Below, piece after piece: positions 51,989 through 59,637 of a stretch of 64,000 nt of DNA. The position numbers and the translations under genes were made by a program. Position 1 is the stretch's first letter. Every line of letters starts with the position of its first letter. The notes beneath the pieces were generated by a model. It saw nothing but the letters and a program-made list of their open reading frames with translations. It searched no databases and was not told the origin of the DNA. The stretch comes from Streptosporangium canum (lineage in GTDB: Bacteria > Actinomycetota > Actinomycetes > Streptosporangiales > Streptosporangiaceae), in contig NZ_FOQY01000035.1 in assembly GCF_900113865.1 (NCBI RefSeq), positions 24,654 to 88,653 on the forward strand, read 5' to 3'.

Positions 51989-53115
51989 AGGCCGTGCACC
52001 GCCAGCAGGGACCTCATCCGGGAGACCGCCAGCTCGGGGTCGGCCAGCAGCCCGGCCCGGTCGGCCAGGCGGAACACCTCGCTCAGGTGGGGGAGCGAGC
52101 GGGCCGCCTGGGCGCCGTTGACCATGCAGAAGGCGTCCTGGTGGCCGTTGAGCCAGGCCAGGAAGACGATGCCGGTCTTGTAGTGGTAGGTCGGCGTCTC
52201 GAAGATCTTCCGGGAGAGGACGGCCGTCGGTTCCATGATCTCGTCGTAGCCTTCGAGGTCGCCCGCGTCGAGCGCGTGCAGGGCCGCGGCCGCCGCCGGG
52301 GCGATCGCGTCGAAGATGCCCAGCAGCGCGTGGCTGCCCGACTTGATCAGTGAGGGGTAGTTGAAGTCGTCGCCGGTGTACAGCCTGACGCCCTCGGGCA
52401 GCGCCGCGCGCAGCCCGATCTCGTGCTCGGCGTCCAGCAGCGAGACCTTGACCCCGTCCACCATCGGCGCGTGCTCGCCGACCAGCGCCAGGAACGACGC
52501 GGTGGCCTCGGCCACGTCCGCCGAGCCCCAGTAGCCCGCGAGATGCGGGTCGAACATCTCGCCGAGCCAGTGCAGGATCACCGGCCGGTCGACCTGGGAG
52601 AGCAGCTTGCCGTAGACCGTGTGGTAGTCCTCGGGGCCGCGCGCGATCCCGGCGAGCCGGCGGCTGGCCATGACGATGACGCCGGCGCCGGCGTTCCGCA
52701 CGGTCTCGATCTGCTCGGTGTAGGCGGCCACGATCTCGTCCAGCGTCCCGGCCCGCGGCGCGTGGTCGGTGCCCGCGCCGCAGGCCACCAGCGCGGCCGG
52801 GTCGCCGAAGGCCGCCGCCTCGGCGGCGCTGCGCCCGATGAGCTCGCGGGTGGCCGCCCAGTCCAGGCCCATGTTGCGCTGCGCGGTGTCCATGGCGTCG
52901 GCGACCCGCAGGCCGTGGGACCACAGGTGGCGGCGGAAGCGCAGTGTGGCGTCCCAGTCGACGGCGGCGGGGGAGCCGGGGGTGTTGTCGCCGAGCGGGT
53001 CGGCGACGACGTGGGCGGCGGCGTAGACGGTGCGGCTCTTCGCGGGACCCGGGGGCTTGGCCCAGGTGACCGGCTCGCGCAGGGTGTGCTCCCCGCCGGG
53101 CAGTGCGATCCGCAT
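51985..53115 (-). CDS. DUF993 family protein (DapA-like aldolase barrel)
   Basis: 376 residues. Matches the actinobacterial DUF993 family, distantly related to dihydrodipicolinate-synthase-like aldolases: WDATLRFRRHLWSHGLRVADAMDTAQRN, AAYTEQIETVRNAGAGVIVMASRRLA, VILHWLGEMFDPHLAGYWG, VDGVKVSLLDAEHE with a Lys at the position of a Schiff-base-type residue, and TGDDFNYPSLI. An aldolase or lyase role on a sugar-derived keto acid is plausible but unproven. ATG 53115 shares one base with the oxidoreductase stop (TGATG), so the genes are coupled. Confidence 0.85.
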   Translation of the reverse strand: MRIALPGGEHTLREPVTWAKPPGPAKSRTVYAAAHVVADPLGDNTPGSPAAVDWDATLRFRRHLWSHGLRVADAMDTAQRNMGLDWAATRELIGRSAAEAAAFGDPAALVACGAGTDHAPRAGTLDEIVAAYTEQIETVRNAGAGVIVMASRRLAGIARGPEDYHTVYGKLLSQVDRPVILHWLGEMFDPHLAGYWGSADVAEATASFLALVGEHAPMVDGVKVSLLDAEHEIGLRAALPEGVRLYTGDDFNYPSLIKSGSHALLGIFDAIAPAAAAALHALDAGDLEGYDEIMEPTAVLSRKIFETPTYHYKTGIVFLAWLNGHQDAFCMVNGAQAARSLPHLSEVFRLADRAGLLADPELAVSRMRSLLAVHGL

Positions 53116-54257
53116 CAGGGCTCCACCGGCAGGCGGCGGCCCTCGGCGGAGGAGCGCAGACCCAGCTCGGCGAGGCGGACGCCGCGCGCGCCGGAGGCGA
53201 AGTCGTGCGGGAACGGCGCGTCCTCGATCACGTGGCGGACGAACATCTCCCACTGGATCTTGAAGCCGTTGTCGAAGTCGGCGTTGTCGGGCACCTCCTG
53301 CCAGCCGTCGCGGAAGCGCGCGGTGACGGGGAGGTCGGGGTTCCAGACCGGCTTGGGGGTGGTGGCGCGGTGCTGGACGCGGCAGTCGCGCAGGCCCGCG
53401 ACCGCGCTGCCGTGCGTGCCGTCCACCTGGAACTCCACCAGTTCGTCCCGGTTCACCCTGACGCTCCAGGAGGAGTTGATCTGGGCCACGATGCCGTTCT
53501 CAAGCTCGAACACGCCGTAGGCGGCGTCGTCGGCGGTGGCCGGGTAGGTCCTGCCCTCCTCGTCCACCCGCTCGGGGATGTGGGTGACGGCCTGGGCGTA
53601 GACCGACCGGACCCGGCCGAACAGGTTCTCCAGCACGTAGGCCCAGTGCGGGAACATGTCCAGCACGATGCCGCCGCCGTCCTCGGCGCGGTAGTTCCAC
53701 GACGGGCGCTGCGCGGCCTGCCAGTCCCCCTCGAAGACCCAGTAGCCGAACTCGCCGCGCACCGACAGGATCCGGCCGAAGAAGCCGCCGTCGATCAGGC
53801 GCTTGAGCTTGAGCAGTCCCGGCAGGAAGAGCTTGTCCTGCACGACGCCGTTCTTCACGCCTCTGGCGGTCGCGGCCTCGGCCAGCGCCAGCGCCTCCTC
53901 GTAGGTCTCCGCGGTCGGCTTCTCGGCGTAGATGTGCTTGCCCGCGTCGATCGCCTTCAGCACGGACTTCACCCGGGCCTGGGTGACCTGGGCGTCGAAG
54001 TAGACGAGGTTGCCGTCGTCGGCCAGGGCGGCGTCCAGGTCGGTGGTCCAGTCGGCGATGCCGTGCTCGGCGGCGAGCCTGGCGAGTTTCTCCGGGCTCC
54101 GGCCCACCAGCACCGGCTTGAGCGTGACCCGGCTGCCGTCGGACAGCGTCACGCCGCCCTGCTCGTTGATCGCCAGGACCGATCGGACCAGGTGCTGGCG
54201 GTAGCCCATACGGCCGGTGACACCGTTCATCACGACGCCGATGCTTCGCGGGGACAT
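53115..54257 (-). CDS. Gfo/Idh/MocA-family NAD(P)-dependent oxidoreductase
   Basis: 380 residues. N-terminal Rossmann domain (MSPRSIGVVMNGVTGRMGYRQHLVRSV, then AEHGIADWTTDLDAALAD), the family EKP motif in AGKHIYAEKPTAETYEEA (Lys used in catalysis), and the C-terminal sheet domain with DMFPHWAYVLENLFG. Oxidises or reduces a sugar or inositol-like compound. ATG 54257 has AGGAGG nine bases upstream. First gene of the operon with the DUF993 protein and the isomerase; two LacI-type operators lie just upstream. Confidence 0.92.
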   Translation of the reverse strand: MSPRSIGVVMNGVTGRMGYRQHLVRSVLAINEQGGVTLSDGSRVTLKPVLVGRSPEKLARLAAEHGIADWTTDLDAALADDGNLVYFDAQVTQARVKSVLKAIDAGKHIYAEKPTAETYEEALALAEAATARGVKNGVVQDKLFLPGLLKLKRLIDGGFFGRILSVRGEFGYWVFEGDWQAAQRPSWNYRAEDGGGIVLDMFPHWAYVLENLFGRVRSVYAQAVTHIPERVDEEGRTYPATADDAAYGVFELENGIVAQINSSWSVRVNRDELVEFQVDGTHGSAVAGLRDCRVQHRATTPKPVWNPDLPVTARFRDGWQEVPDNADFDNGFKIQWEMFVRHVIEDAPFPHDFASGARGVRLAELGLRSSAEGRRLPVEP

Positions 54258-54278
54258 CTTCTCGAGCCTCCTAGGGAA

Positions 54279-54292
54279 AGCGCTTTCCAGAC
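54279..54292 (-). promoter_or_regulatory. Perfect LacI-type operator upstream of the sugar-catabolic operon
   Basis: The near-perfect palindrome around GGAAAGCGCTTTCC lies about 25 bp before the oxidoreductase start; the same GAAA-CG-TTTC pattern occurs before lacI at 49176. Confidence 0.78.
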
Positions 54293-54320
54293 AACCGTAC
54301 GGCAGCCGCCGCATCCTCGG

Positions 54321-54332
54321 CAAGCGCTTACC
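54321..54332 (-). promoter_or_regulatory. Second LacI-type operator core
   Basis: GCAAGCGCTTAC contains the perfect AAGCGCTT core, about 42 bp from the first site (four helical turns), which would allow cooperative or looped repressor binding. The flanking bases match less well. Confidence 0.5.
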
Positions 54333-54537
54333 GGAAGCGGTCCGGGCGGCCCGGCCGTGAGGAGTCGGGTAACGGTGCCGGCGAGACGGCCGACCATGAG
54401 GCGCGATCACCTTGCCGGGGCGAACTGGCCGGCGGGAGACCGCAAGGGCGCCGGGGTGCCGCGTCCGGGTGCGGGCGGAGGCCGGGAAAGTCATTCGGGG
54501 TCAGATGATCGCCCGTCGAAAATGGACATAAGCCTGC

Positions 54538-54756
54538 ATGCCGTACATAAAGCATGAAAGGTGTGAAAATTGGGGGAATTGGTGCTGGAAGTGCGGCGCG
54601 GAAAGGCGCGGCGGCACGCGGGCGCCGCCCATTCGGGGCGATCCGGATCGCCGTCTCAGCGTGGAGACGGATGGACCGCGGCTCGCCCGGGATGTCCGCC
54701 GTGAGAACTTAAGGGACAGATTGCAGGTAAAGCGACTTTTCGGGCAGATGTATTAA
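54538..54756 (+). CDS. Small basic Cys-containing hypothetical protein
   Basis: 72 residues, starting MPYIKHERCENWGNWCWKCG and ending RLFGQMY. Three Cys and three Trp crowd the first 20 residues (C9, C16, C19), suggesting a metal site or redox function; the rest is Arg/Asp-rich. The TAA stop interlocks with the TAA of the convergent rnd gene (54753-54755), a tight fit that favours a real gene. Against it, no strong ribosome-binding site precedes ATG 54538 and codon use is more AT-rich than that of its neighbours, which may mean recent acquisition. No family recognised. Confidence 0.5.
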   Translation: MPYIKHERCENWGNWCWKCGAERRGGTRAPPIRGDPDRRLSVETDGPRLARDVRRENLRDRLQVKRLFGQMY

Positions 54757-55979
54757 ATCTCGCCCTTGGTCTCCAGCCGGATCAGCGCCTTGGCCATCGG
54801 ATGGGCGGTCAGGCCGATCTGCCACTCCCGGGCGCCCAGCTCGCGCAGCCGGGCCGAGACGCTCTCCTCGTCGATCACCGAGGGCGGCTCCCAGGTCAGG
54901 CGGCGCACGGCGTCGGGCTGGACCAGGTTCTCCGTCGGCATGTGGTGCTCGTCGGCGAGCGCGGCCACCACGGCTCTGGCGGCGGCCAGCCGCCGGGCGG
55001 CGACCGGGTCGCGATCCATCCACCGGTTGGCGGGCGGCGGCCCGTCACCCGGGGTGCTGGGCTGCGGCAGCTCCGAGTCCGGCAGCGCGCGGCCCCTGCC
55101 GATCGCGGCCAGCCAGTCACGCAGGTGCCGGCGGGCGCTGCGGCCGGTGAACGGGGGGATCTCGGTGAGCGCCTTGGTGGTGCGGGGAAGCTCCAGGGCG
55201 GCGGTGACGATCGCCGAGTCGGGCAGGACTCGGCCGGGGGCGAGGTCCGACTCGCGGGCGAACTCGTCGCGGAGCGTCCACAGCTCCCGGACCACGGCCA
55301 GCCCGCGCAGCGAGCGGACCTTGTGGATCCCGGAGGTGCGCCGCCACGGATCCGAGCGCGGCGCGGGTGACTTGTACGCCAGCACCGAGGCGAACTCCTC
55401 CTGCGCCCAGGCCAGCTTCCCGCTGGTCTTCAACTCCTCGTGGAGGATGTCCCGCAGCTCGACCAGGACCTCGACGTCGAGCGCCGCGTAGCGCAGCCAG
55501 TCTTCCGGCAGCGGGCGGGTGGACCAGTCGGCGGCGGAGTGGCCCTTCTCCAGCTTCAGCCCGAGGACGTTCTCCACCATCAGGCCGAGCCCGACCCGCT
55601 CGTAGCCGAGCAGCCTCCCGGCCAGCTCGGTGTCGAACAGCTCCCGGGGACGGAAGCCCAGCTCCGCCAGGCACGGAAGGTCCTGGGAGGCCGCGTGCAG
55701 CACGACCTCCGCGTCGGCCAGCGCCGTGTCGAGCTCCGACAGGTCCGGGCAGTAGGTCGGGTCGATCAGCGCGCTTCCCGCCCCCGCGCGGCGCAGCTGC
55801 ACCAGGTAGGCGCGGCCGCTGTAGCGGTAACCGGAGGCCCGCTCGGCGTCCACGGCGACCGGGCCGGTGCCCTCGGCGAAGGCGCGCACGACACGTGCGA
55901 GGCCCGCGGGATCCTCGATGACGGGCGGGATTCCCTCTCGCGGCTCCAGCAGCGGAACGATGGTTGTCTCGTCGGTCAC
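54753..55979 (-). CDS. rnd: Ribonuclease D (3'-5' exonuclease with HRDC domain)
   Basis: 408 residues. DEDD exonuclease domain about 20-195: GPVAVDAERASGYRYS (metal-binding Asp and Glu), ADAEVVLHAASQDLPCLAELG and YAALDVEVLVELRDIL (last acidic site). An HRDC domain at about 215-300 (RSLRGLAVVRELWTLRDEFARESDLAPGRVLPDSAIVTAA) and a further C-terminal helical region follow. Trims the 3' ends of tRNA precursors and other structured RNAs. GTG 55979 overlaps the stop of the DUF3000 gene by four bases, so they are coupled. Confidence 0.93.
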   Translation of the reverse strand: MTDETTIVPLLEPREGIPPVIEDPAGLARVVRAFAEGTGPVAVDAERASGYRYSGRAYLVQLRRAGAGSALIDPTYCPDLSELDTALADAEVVLHAASQDLPCLAELGFRPRELFDTELAGRLLGYERVGLGLMVENVLGLKLEKGHSAADWSTRPLPEDWLRYAALDVEVLVELRDILHEELKTSGKLAWAQEEFASVLAYKSPAPRSDPWRRTSGIHKVRSLRGLAVVRELWTLRDEFARESDLAPGRVLPDSAIVTAALELPRTTKALTEIPPFTGRSARRHLRDWLAAIGRGRALPDSELPQPSTPGDGPPPANRWMDRDPVAARRLAAARAVVAALADEHHMPTENLVQPDAVRRLTWEPPSVIDEESVSARLRELGAREWQIGLTAHPMAKALIRLETKGEI

Positions 55980-56572
55980 GTTCGGAAGGGCTCCGGATCT
56001 TCGCGACGTCGTGGCGGCAGGGTCGCCACGTCGGGTGGCAGGGGTGGTATACCCGCCGCAAGGCACATCAGATCGCACCAGGCGGCGACATGGCCGGAAA
56101 GATCCTCCTCCAGCGGAGACCAGGAGGCGCGCAGCTCCAGCTCCGTGGTCACCGGGTCCTCGGCCTTGTTGCCGAAGCCCTCGGAGACCGCCCGGGTGAC
56201 GGTCCCCCCGGCGGCGGCGTAACCGGCGCCGTGCGCGTCGAGCGACTCGGTGAGCCAGCTCCACGCGACGGGACCGAGCAGCGGATCCTCGGTGATCTCC
56301 GGCTCCATGTCCGCCCGGACGTAGGCGACCAGACGGAACGGCCCGTCCCAGCCGCGCTGGCCGTCCGGGTCGAAGAGCATGATGAGGCGGCCGACCGCCA
56401 GCTCGTCGTCGTCGCGATAGACCGACGCGCCGATGGCCGCCGAGTAGGGGGCCAGGCGCTGGGGCGCCGGGATGTCCTCCAGCTCGATCTCCGGTCTGAC
56501 CTCGGCAGGGCGCAGAGTGGCCGCCGCCCGCCGGAAAGCGGCGGGAGCGGGCGGTGCGTCACCGAGGGTCAT
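55976..56572 (-). CDS. DUF3000 domain protein
   Basis: 198 residues matching the actinobacterial DUF3000 family, commonly found next to rnd and hemE. Conserved look: FRRAAATLRPAEVRPEIELEDIPAPQRLAPYSAAIGASVY, GRLIMLFDPDGQRGWDGPFRLVAYVRADMEPEI, DPLLGPVAWSWLTESLDAHGA and ELELRASWSPLE...HVAAWCDLMCLAAG. No catalytic motif. ATG 56572 is the first good start. Translationally coupled to rnd (GTGA overlap). Function unknown. Confidence 0.88.
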   Translation of the reverse strand: MTLGDAPPAPAAFRRAAATLRPAEVRPEIELEDIPAPQRLAPYSAAIGASVYRDDDELAVGRLIMLFDPDGQRGWDGPFRLVAYVRADMEPEITEDPLLGPVAWSWLTESLDAHGAGYAAAGGTVTRAVSEGFGNKAEDPVTTELELRASWSPLEEDLSGHVAAWCDLMCLAAGIPPLPPDVATLPPRRREDPEPFRT

Positions 56573-56641
56573 ATCGGAAGAGTAGGTCGGAACTGAGCGC
56601 ATTGGGACCACTGGGGTGTGTGTAGGAGCCATTGGAGCCAA

Positions 56642-56854
56642 TCAAGCCACTGCCATCGACCGGCGGAGGGCGGGCGCGCCCTCGCCGTCGGGGACCCCGA
56701 GGAACAGCGCGTGACCGCACTCGGCGCAGGCCCACTCCGGGCACAGGCCCGGCCCGTGGCCGTCGGAACAGGGGGGCTGCTCGAAAACCCGCTCGGTGGC
56801 ACAGGAAGCACAGTGCTCACCGCGGCGTTCGGGTGAACTCCACATCGTGGACAT
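56642..56854 (-). CDS. Small zinc-ribbon-like protein
   Basis: 70 residues with two Cys pairs, C-A-S-C near 15-18 and C-A-E-C near 43-46, plus other Cys between (PPCSDG, GLCPEW), the pattern of a zinc ribbon. No membrane helix or signal. ATG 56854 follows AAAGG. It is upstream of the DUF3000-rnd pair on the same strand with a 69-bp gap. A longer frame continues upstream to 58531 but that part is the shadow of hemE. Function not recognised; nucleic-acid or protein binding is typical for such ribbons. Confidence 0.65.
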   Translation of the reverse strand: MSTMWSSPERRGEHCASCATERVFEQPPCSDGHGPGLCPEWACAECGHALFLGVPDGEGAPALRRSMAVA

Positions 56855-57256
56855 CGCACGGGCCTTTCGTCGGGTCGTGGTCCGACGTTGGCACGTCGCG
56901 CCGACAATTCCGCGCAACGTGCTCGGCGTGTCCCGAAAGTGGTGCCGGAATCGATGCCGCGCGGTGACTTGACGAACATTTGGACCAGCCGGGGGCTGCG
57001 CCAGGTTCATCAATGGGAGGAACTGTACCCGGAAACATGATCGCTCCGCGCCGCCCCACGGCATCGGATGCCTACCTACATCGGTTTCTGGCGGACGAAG
57101 CACTCGAAACCGGCAGAACCCGATCGTCATCATGACTTGAAACTGTCTGGGCGTTGTTGGCAGTGATCTCATTGAATAACCGGTGATTTCGTACCGAGAA
57201 CCCCAGCTAATGGCCTTGGTGAGCGGACCGCGCCCCTGGCATGGCACCCTGGGAGG
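56855..57256 (+). other. 402-bp divergent gap before hemE
   Basis: No gene is supported. The AT-richer parts (56945-56975, with TTGACGAACATT, and 57130-57195) are promoter-like for hemE. The opposite-strand frame at 56817-57059 has poor coding character. No clear operator was seen. Confidence 0.35.
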
Positions 57257-58294
57257 GTGACTCCCGAGCTTGCCGACTCTCCGTTCCTGCGCGCCTGCCG
57301 CCGCCTGCCCGTCTCCCGCACGCCCGTGTGGTTCATGCGCCAGGCCGGTCGCTCGCTGCCCGAATACCGGGCCGTGCGCGGAGAGGTGCCGATGCTCACC
57401 GCGTGCGCCACCCCCGAGCTCATCGTGGAGATCACGATGCAGCCGGTCCGCCGCTACGGCGTCGACGCGGCCATCTTCTTCAGCGACATCGTGGTGCCGC
57501 TCAAGGCGATCGGGATCGACCTGGACATCAAGCCCGGCGTCGGCCCGGTGGTGGCCGAGCCGATCAGGGACGCCGCCGCGATCGAGACGCTGCGCCCGCT
57601 CGAGCCCGGCGACGTCTCCTACGTCACCGAGGCCGTGCGCGCGCTGACCGGCGAGCTGGGCCCGACCCCGCTCATCGGCTTCGCGGGCGCGCCGTTCACC
57701 CTGGCCTCGTATCTCATCGAGGGCGGCCCCTCCAAGAACCACGACCACACCAAGGCCATGATGTACGGCGAGCCGCGCCTGTGGCACGCCATGATGGAGC
57801 GGCTGACCGCGATCACCCTCGAATTCCTGCGCATCCAGATCGCCGCCGGAGCCTCGGCCGTCCAGCTCTTCGACTCCTGGGTCGGCGCCGTCGCCCCCGA
57901 GGACTACCGCGAGTTCGTCCTCCCCCACACCAGCCGCATCTTCGCCGGCCTGGCCGACCTGGACGTCCCCCGCATCCATTTCGGCGTCGGCACCGGAGAG
58001 CTGCTCGCCCTGCTCGGCGAGGCCGGGGCCGACGTGGTCGGCGTCGACTGGCGGGTCCCGCTCGACGAGGCCGCCCGGCGGGTCGGGCCGGGCAAGGCGC
58101 TGCAGGGCAACCTGGACCCGGCGACGCTGTTCGCCCCCTGGGAGGTCGTCGAGCGCCGCGCGGGTGACATCCTCGCCCGCGGGGCCAAGGCCGAAGGGCA
58201 CATCTTCAACCTCGGCCACGGCGTGCCGCCCGGCGCCGACCCCGACCAGCTCGCCCGCCTCACGGACTTCGTGCACAGGACCTCGGCCCGCTGA
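57257..58294 (+). CDS. hemE: Uroporphyrinogen decarboxylase
   Basis: 345 residues. Converts uroporphyrinogen III to coproporphyrinogen III in haem synthesis. Motifs: PVWFMRQAGRSLPEYRAVR (about 23-41, substrate-binding Arg), the catalytic Asp in AAIFFSDIVVPLKAIG, GFAGAPFTLASYLIEGG, QLFDSWVGAVAP and FNLGHGVPPGADPDQL. GTG 57257 is the only sensible start, though the GGGAGG before it touches the codon, so initiation may be weak or leaderless. Complete. With hemY and hemQ nearby it supplies the coproporphyrin-dependent haem route. Confidence 0.97.
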   Translation: MTPELADSPFLRACRRLPVSRTPVWFMRQAGRSLPEYRAVRGEVPMLTACATPELIVEITMQPVRRYGVDAAIFFSDIVVPLKAIGIDLDIKPGVGPVVAEPIRDAAAIETLRPLEPGDVSYVTEAVRALTGELGPTPLIGFAGAPFTLASYLIEGGPSKNHDHTKAMMYGEPRLWHAMMERLTAITLEFLRIQIAAGASAVQLFDSWVGAVAPEDYREFVLPHTSRIFAGLADLDVPRIHFGVGTGELLALLGEAGADVVGVDWRVPLDEAARRVGPGKALQGNLDPATLFAPWEVVERRAGDILARGAKAEGHIFNLGHGVPPGADPDQLARLTDFVHRTSAR

Positions 58295-58320
58295 CGTCCC
58301 GCGCCGGGAACGCGGCGGCC

Positions 58321-59505
58321 CTACGGCCCCTCGGCCGGATCCGGGCCCGTCCCCCGGCCGGGTCCCTCGGGCGCCCGTCCCTGCTCGGAAGGTCGTGCCC
58401 GGCCGGGTCCGTCGGGAGTCTGATCCCGTTCGGAAGGCTGTGCCGGCCCGGGTTCCTCGGGAGCCCGTCCCTGCTCGGAAGGTCGTGCCCGGCCGGGAGT
58501 CTGATCCCGCTCGGGGCCGTCGAAGACCCACGGGGATCCCTGGCCGCCGGGGCTCCCCGCCGGTCCGCCGGGAGCGGCCGCGAGCGGCTGCGACGGCGCC
58601 CTCCGGGCGCCGTTCCTCCTGCTCCGGCGGAGCAGGAAGGCCACCAGCAGCCAGAGCGGGACGATCACGATCAGCCAGGGGAGCAGGACGCCCAGGACCG
58701 TCAGCCCGATCTTGAGGGCCGTGACGAAGCTCTCCCAGCCCGATCGCAGGCCACCGAGGAAACCGGACGGCTCGTCCTCCTCCTCGGGGATCACCGTCGC
58801 CGGGCCCACCAGGTTCAGCGTCAGCGTCGCCAGGCTCGTCTGCGAGGCGAGCGACTTCTGCCTGGCCTGCAGCGCCTCCAGATCGGACTCGCGGCCGGAG
58901 ATCTCCCGCTCGACGTCCAGCACCTCGCCGATCGTGTCGGCCTTCTTCAGCAGCGCGCGCAGCGAGTCGAGCGCCGACTTCGCCGACCTCAGCCGGCTCT
59001 CCACGTCGGCCACCTGCTCGGTGACGTCCTCGGTGTTCTGCTGGAGCGACTCGCGCGTGCCGAGTTCCTTGCCCAGGCGCTCCAGCACGCCGGGATAGCC
59101 CCCGGGCGGGATCTTGAAGACCAGCATCGCGGAGCCCTCGCCACCGGAGTAGGCGTCCGACTTCTCCATGGCCAGATGGCCGCCGGCGGCGGTGACGATC
59201 TGCCGTGCCCGGTCGGCCGCCCCGGTGACGTCCTTGGCCCGGACCGTCATCTCCGCCGTGTAGATGATCGCCCGGTCCTGCGGGACCACCTTCACCTGTT
59301 CGGTCCGCGCCCGCGGCTTCTCGGGCCGCGCGGCGCTCTCGCCCGCGTCGGCCCCCCCTGCCTGGCTCTTCGTCCGCATGTCGGCCGCCGGAGCGGGGGC
59401 GGAATCGGAGGTCGCGAATCCGCCCGTGCCTCCGCAGGCGGACACCAACAACGCCAAACCCGCCAGCGGGACCGCGAGGCGCCGGCCGTACCGGAATCTG
59501 CTCAT
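58321..59505 (-). CDS. DUF4349 lipoprotein
   Basis: 394 residues. Lipoprotein signal with lipobox LVSAC (Cys24); DUF4349 domain about 75-250 (RAIIYTAEMTVRAKDVTGAADRARQIVTAAGGHLA; MLVFKIPPGGYPGVLERLGKELGTRESLQQNTEDVTEQVADVESRLRSAK) with a coiled-coil hairpin of Glu/Arg-rich helices; one membrane helix at about 265-292; then a cytoplasmic Pro/Arg/Gln-rich tail in which RARPSEQGRAPE repeats. Function unknown; some family members regulate envelope or stress proteins. Sits between hemE and hemY, opposite in direction. Confidence 0.85.
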   Translation of the reverse strand: MSRFRYGRRLAVPLAGLALLVSACGGTGGFATSDSAPAPAADMRTKSQAGGADAGESAARPEKPRARTEQVKVVPQDRAIIYTAEMTVRAKDVTGAADRARQIVTAAGGHLAMEKSDAYSGGEGSAMLVFKIPPGGYPGVLERLGKELGTRESLQQNTEDVTEQVADVESRLRSAKSALDSLRALLKKADTIGEVLDVEREISGRESDLEALQARQKSLASQTSLATLTLNLVGPATVIPEEEDEPSGFLGGLRSGWESFVTALKIGLTVLGVLLPWLIVIVPLWLLVAFLLRRSRRNGARRAPSQPLAAAPGGPAGSPGGQGSPWVFDGPERDQTPGRARPSEQGRAPEEPGPAQPSERDQTPDGPGRARPSEQGRAPEGPGRGTGPDPAEGP

Positions 59506-59637
59506 GCCTTTATTGACGGGCTGTCCGCCGGTGGGGTTTGGCGGGGGGAGTCACGATGACGTCACGTTCCCCGGGCCCGCGGGACACAGGGTGGCGGGTC
59601 GCACGGGCGCCCATGGGGGACGGTACGGTCAGGAGTC

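Noticed and set aside
56817..57059. 80-codon minus-strand frame upstream of hemE
   Set aside because: Overlaps the start of the better-supported zinc-ribbon gene in another frame and lies in promoter DNA; no supporting signal.
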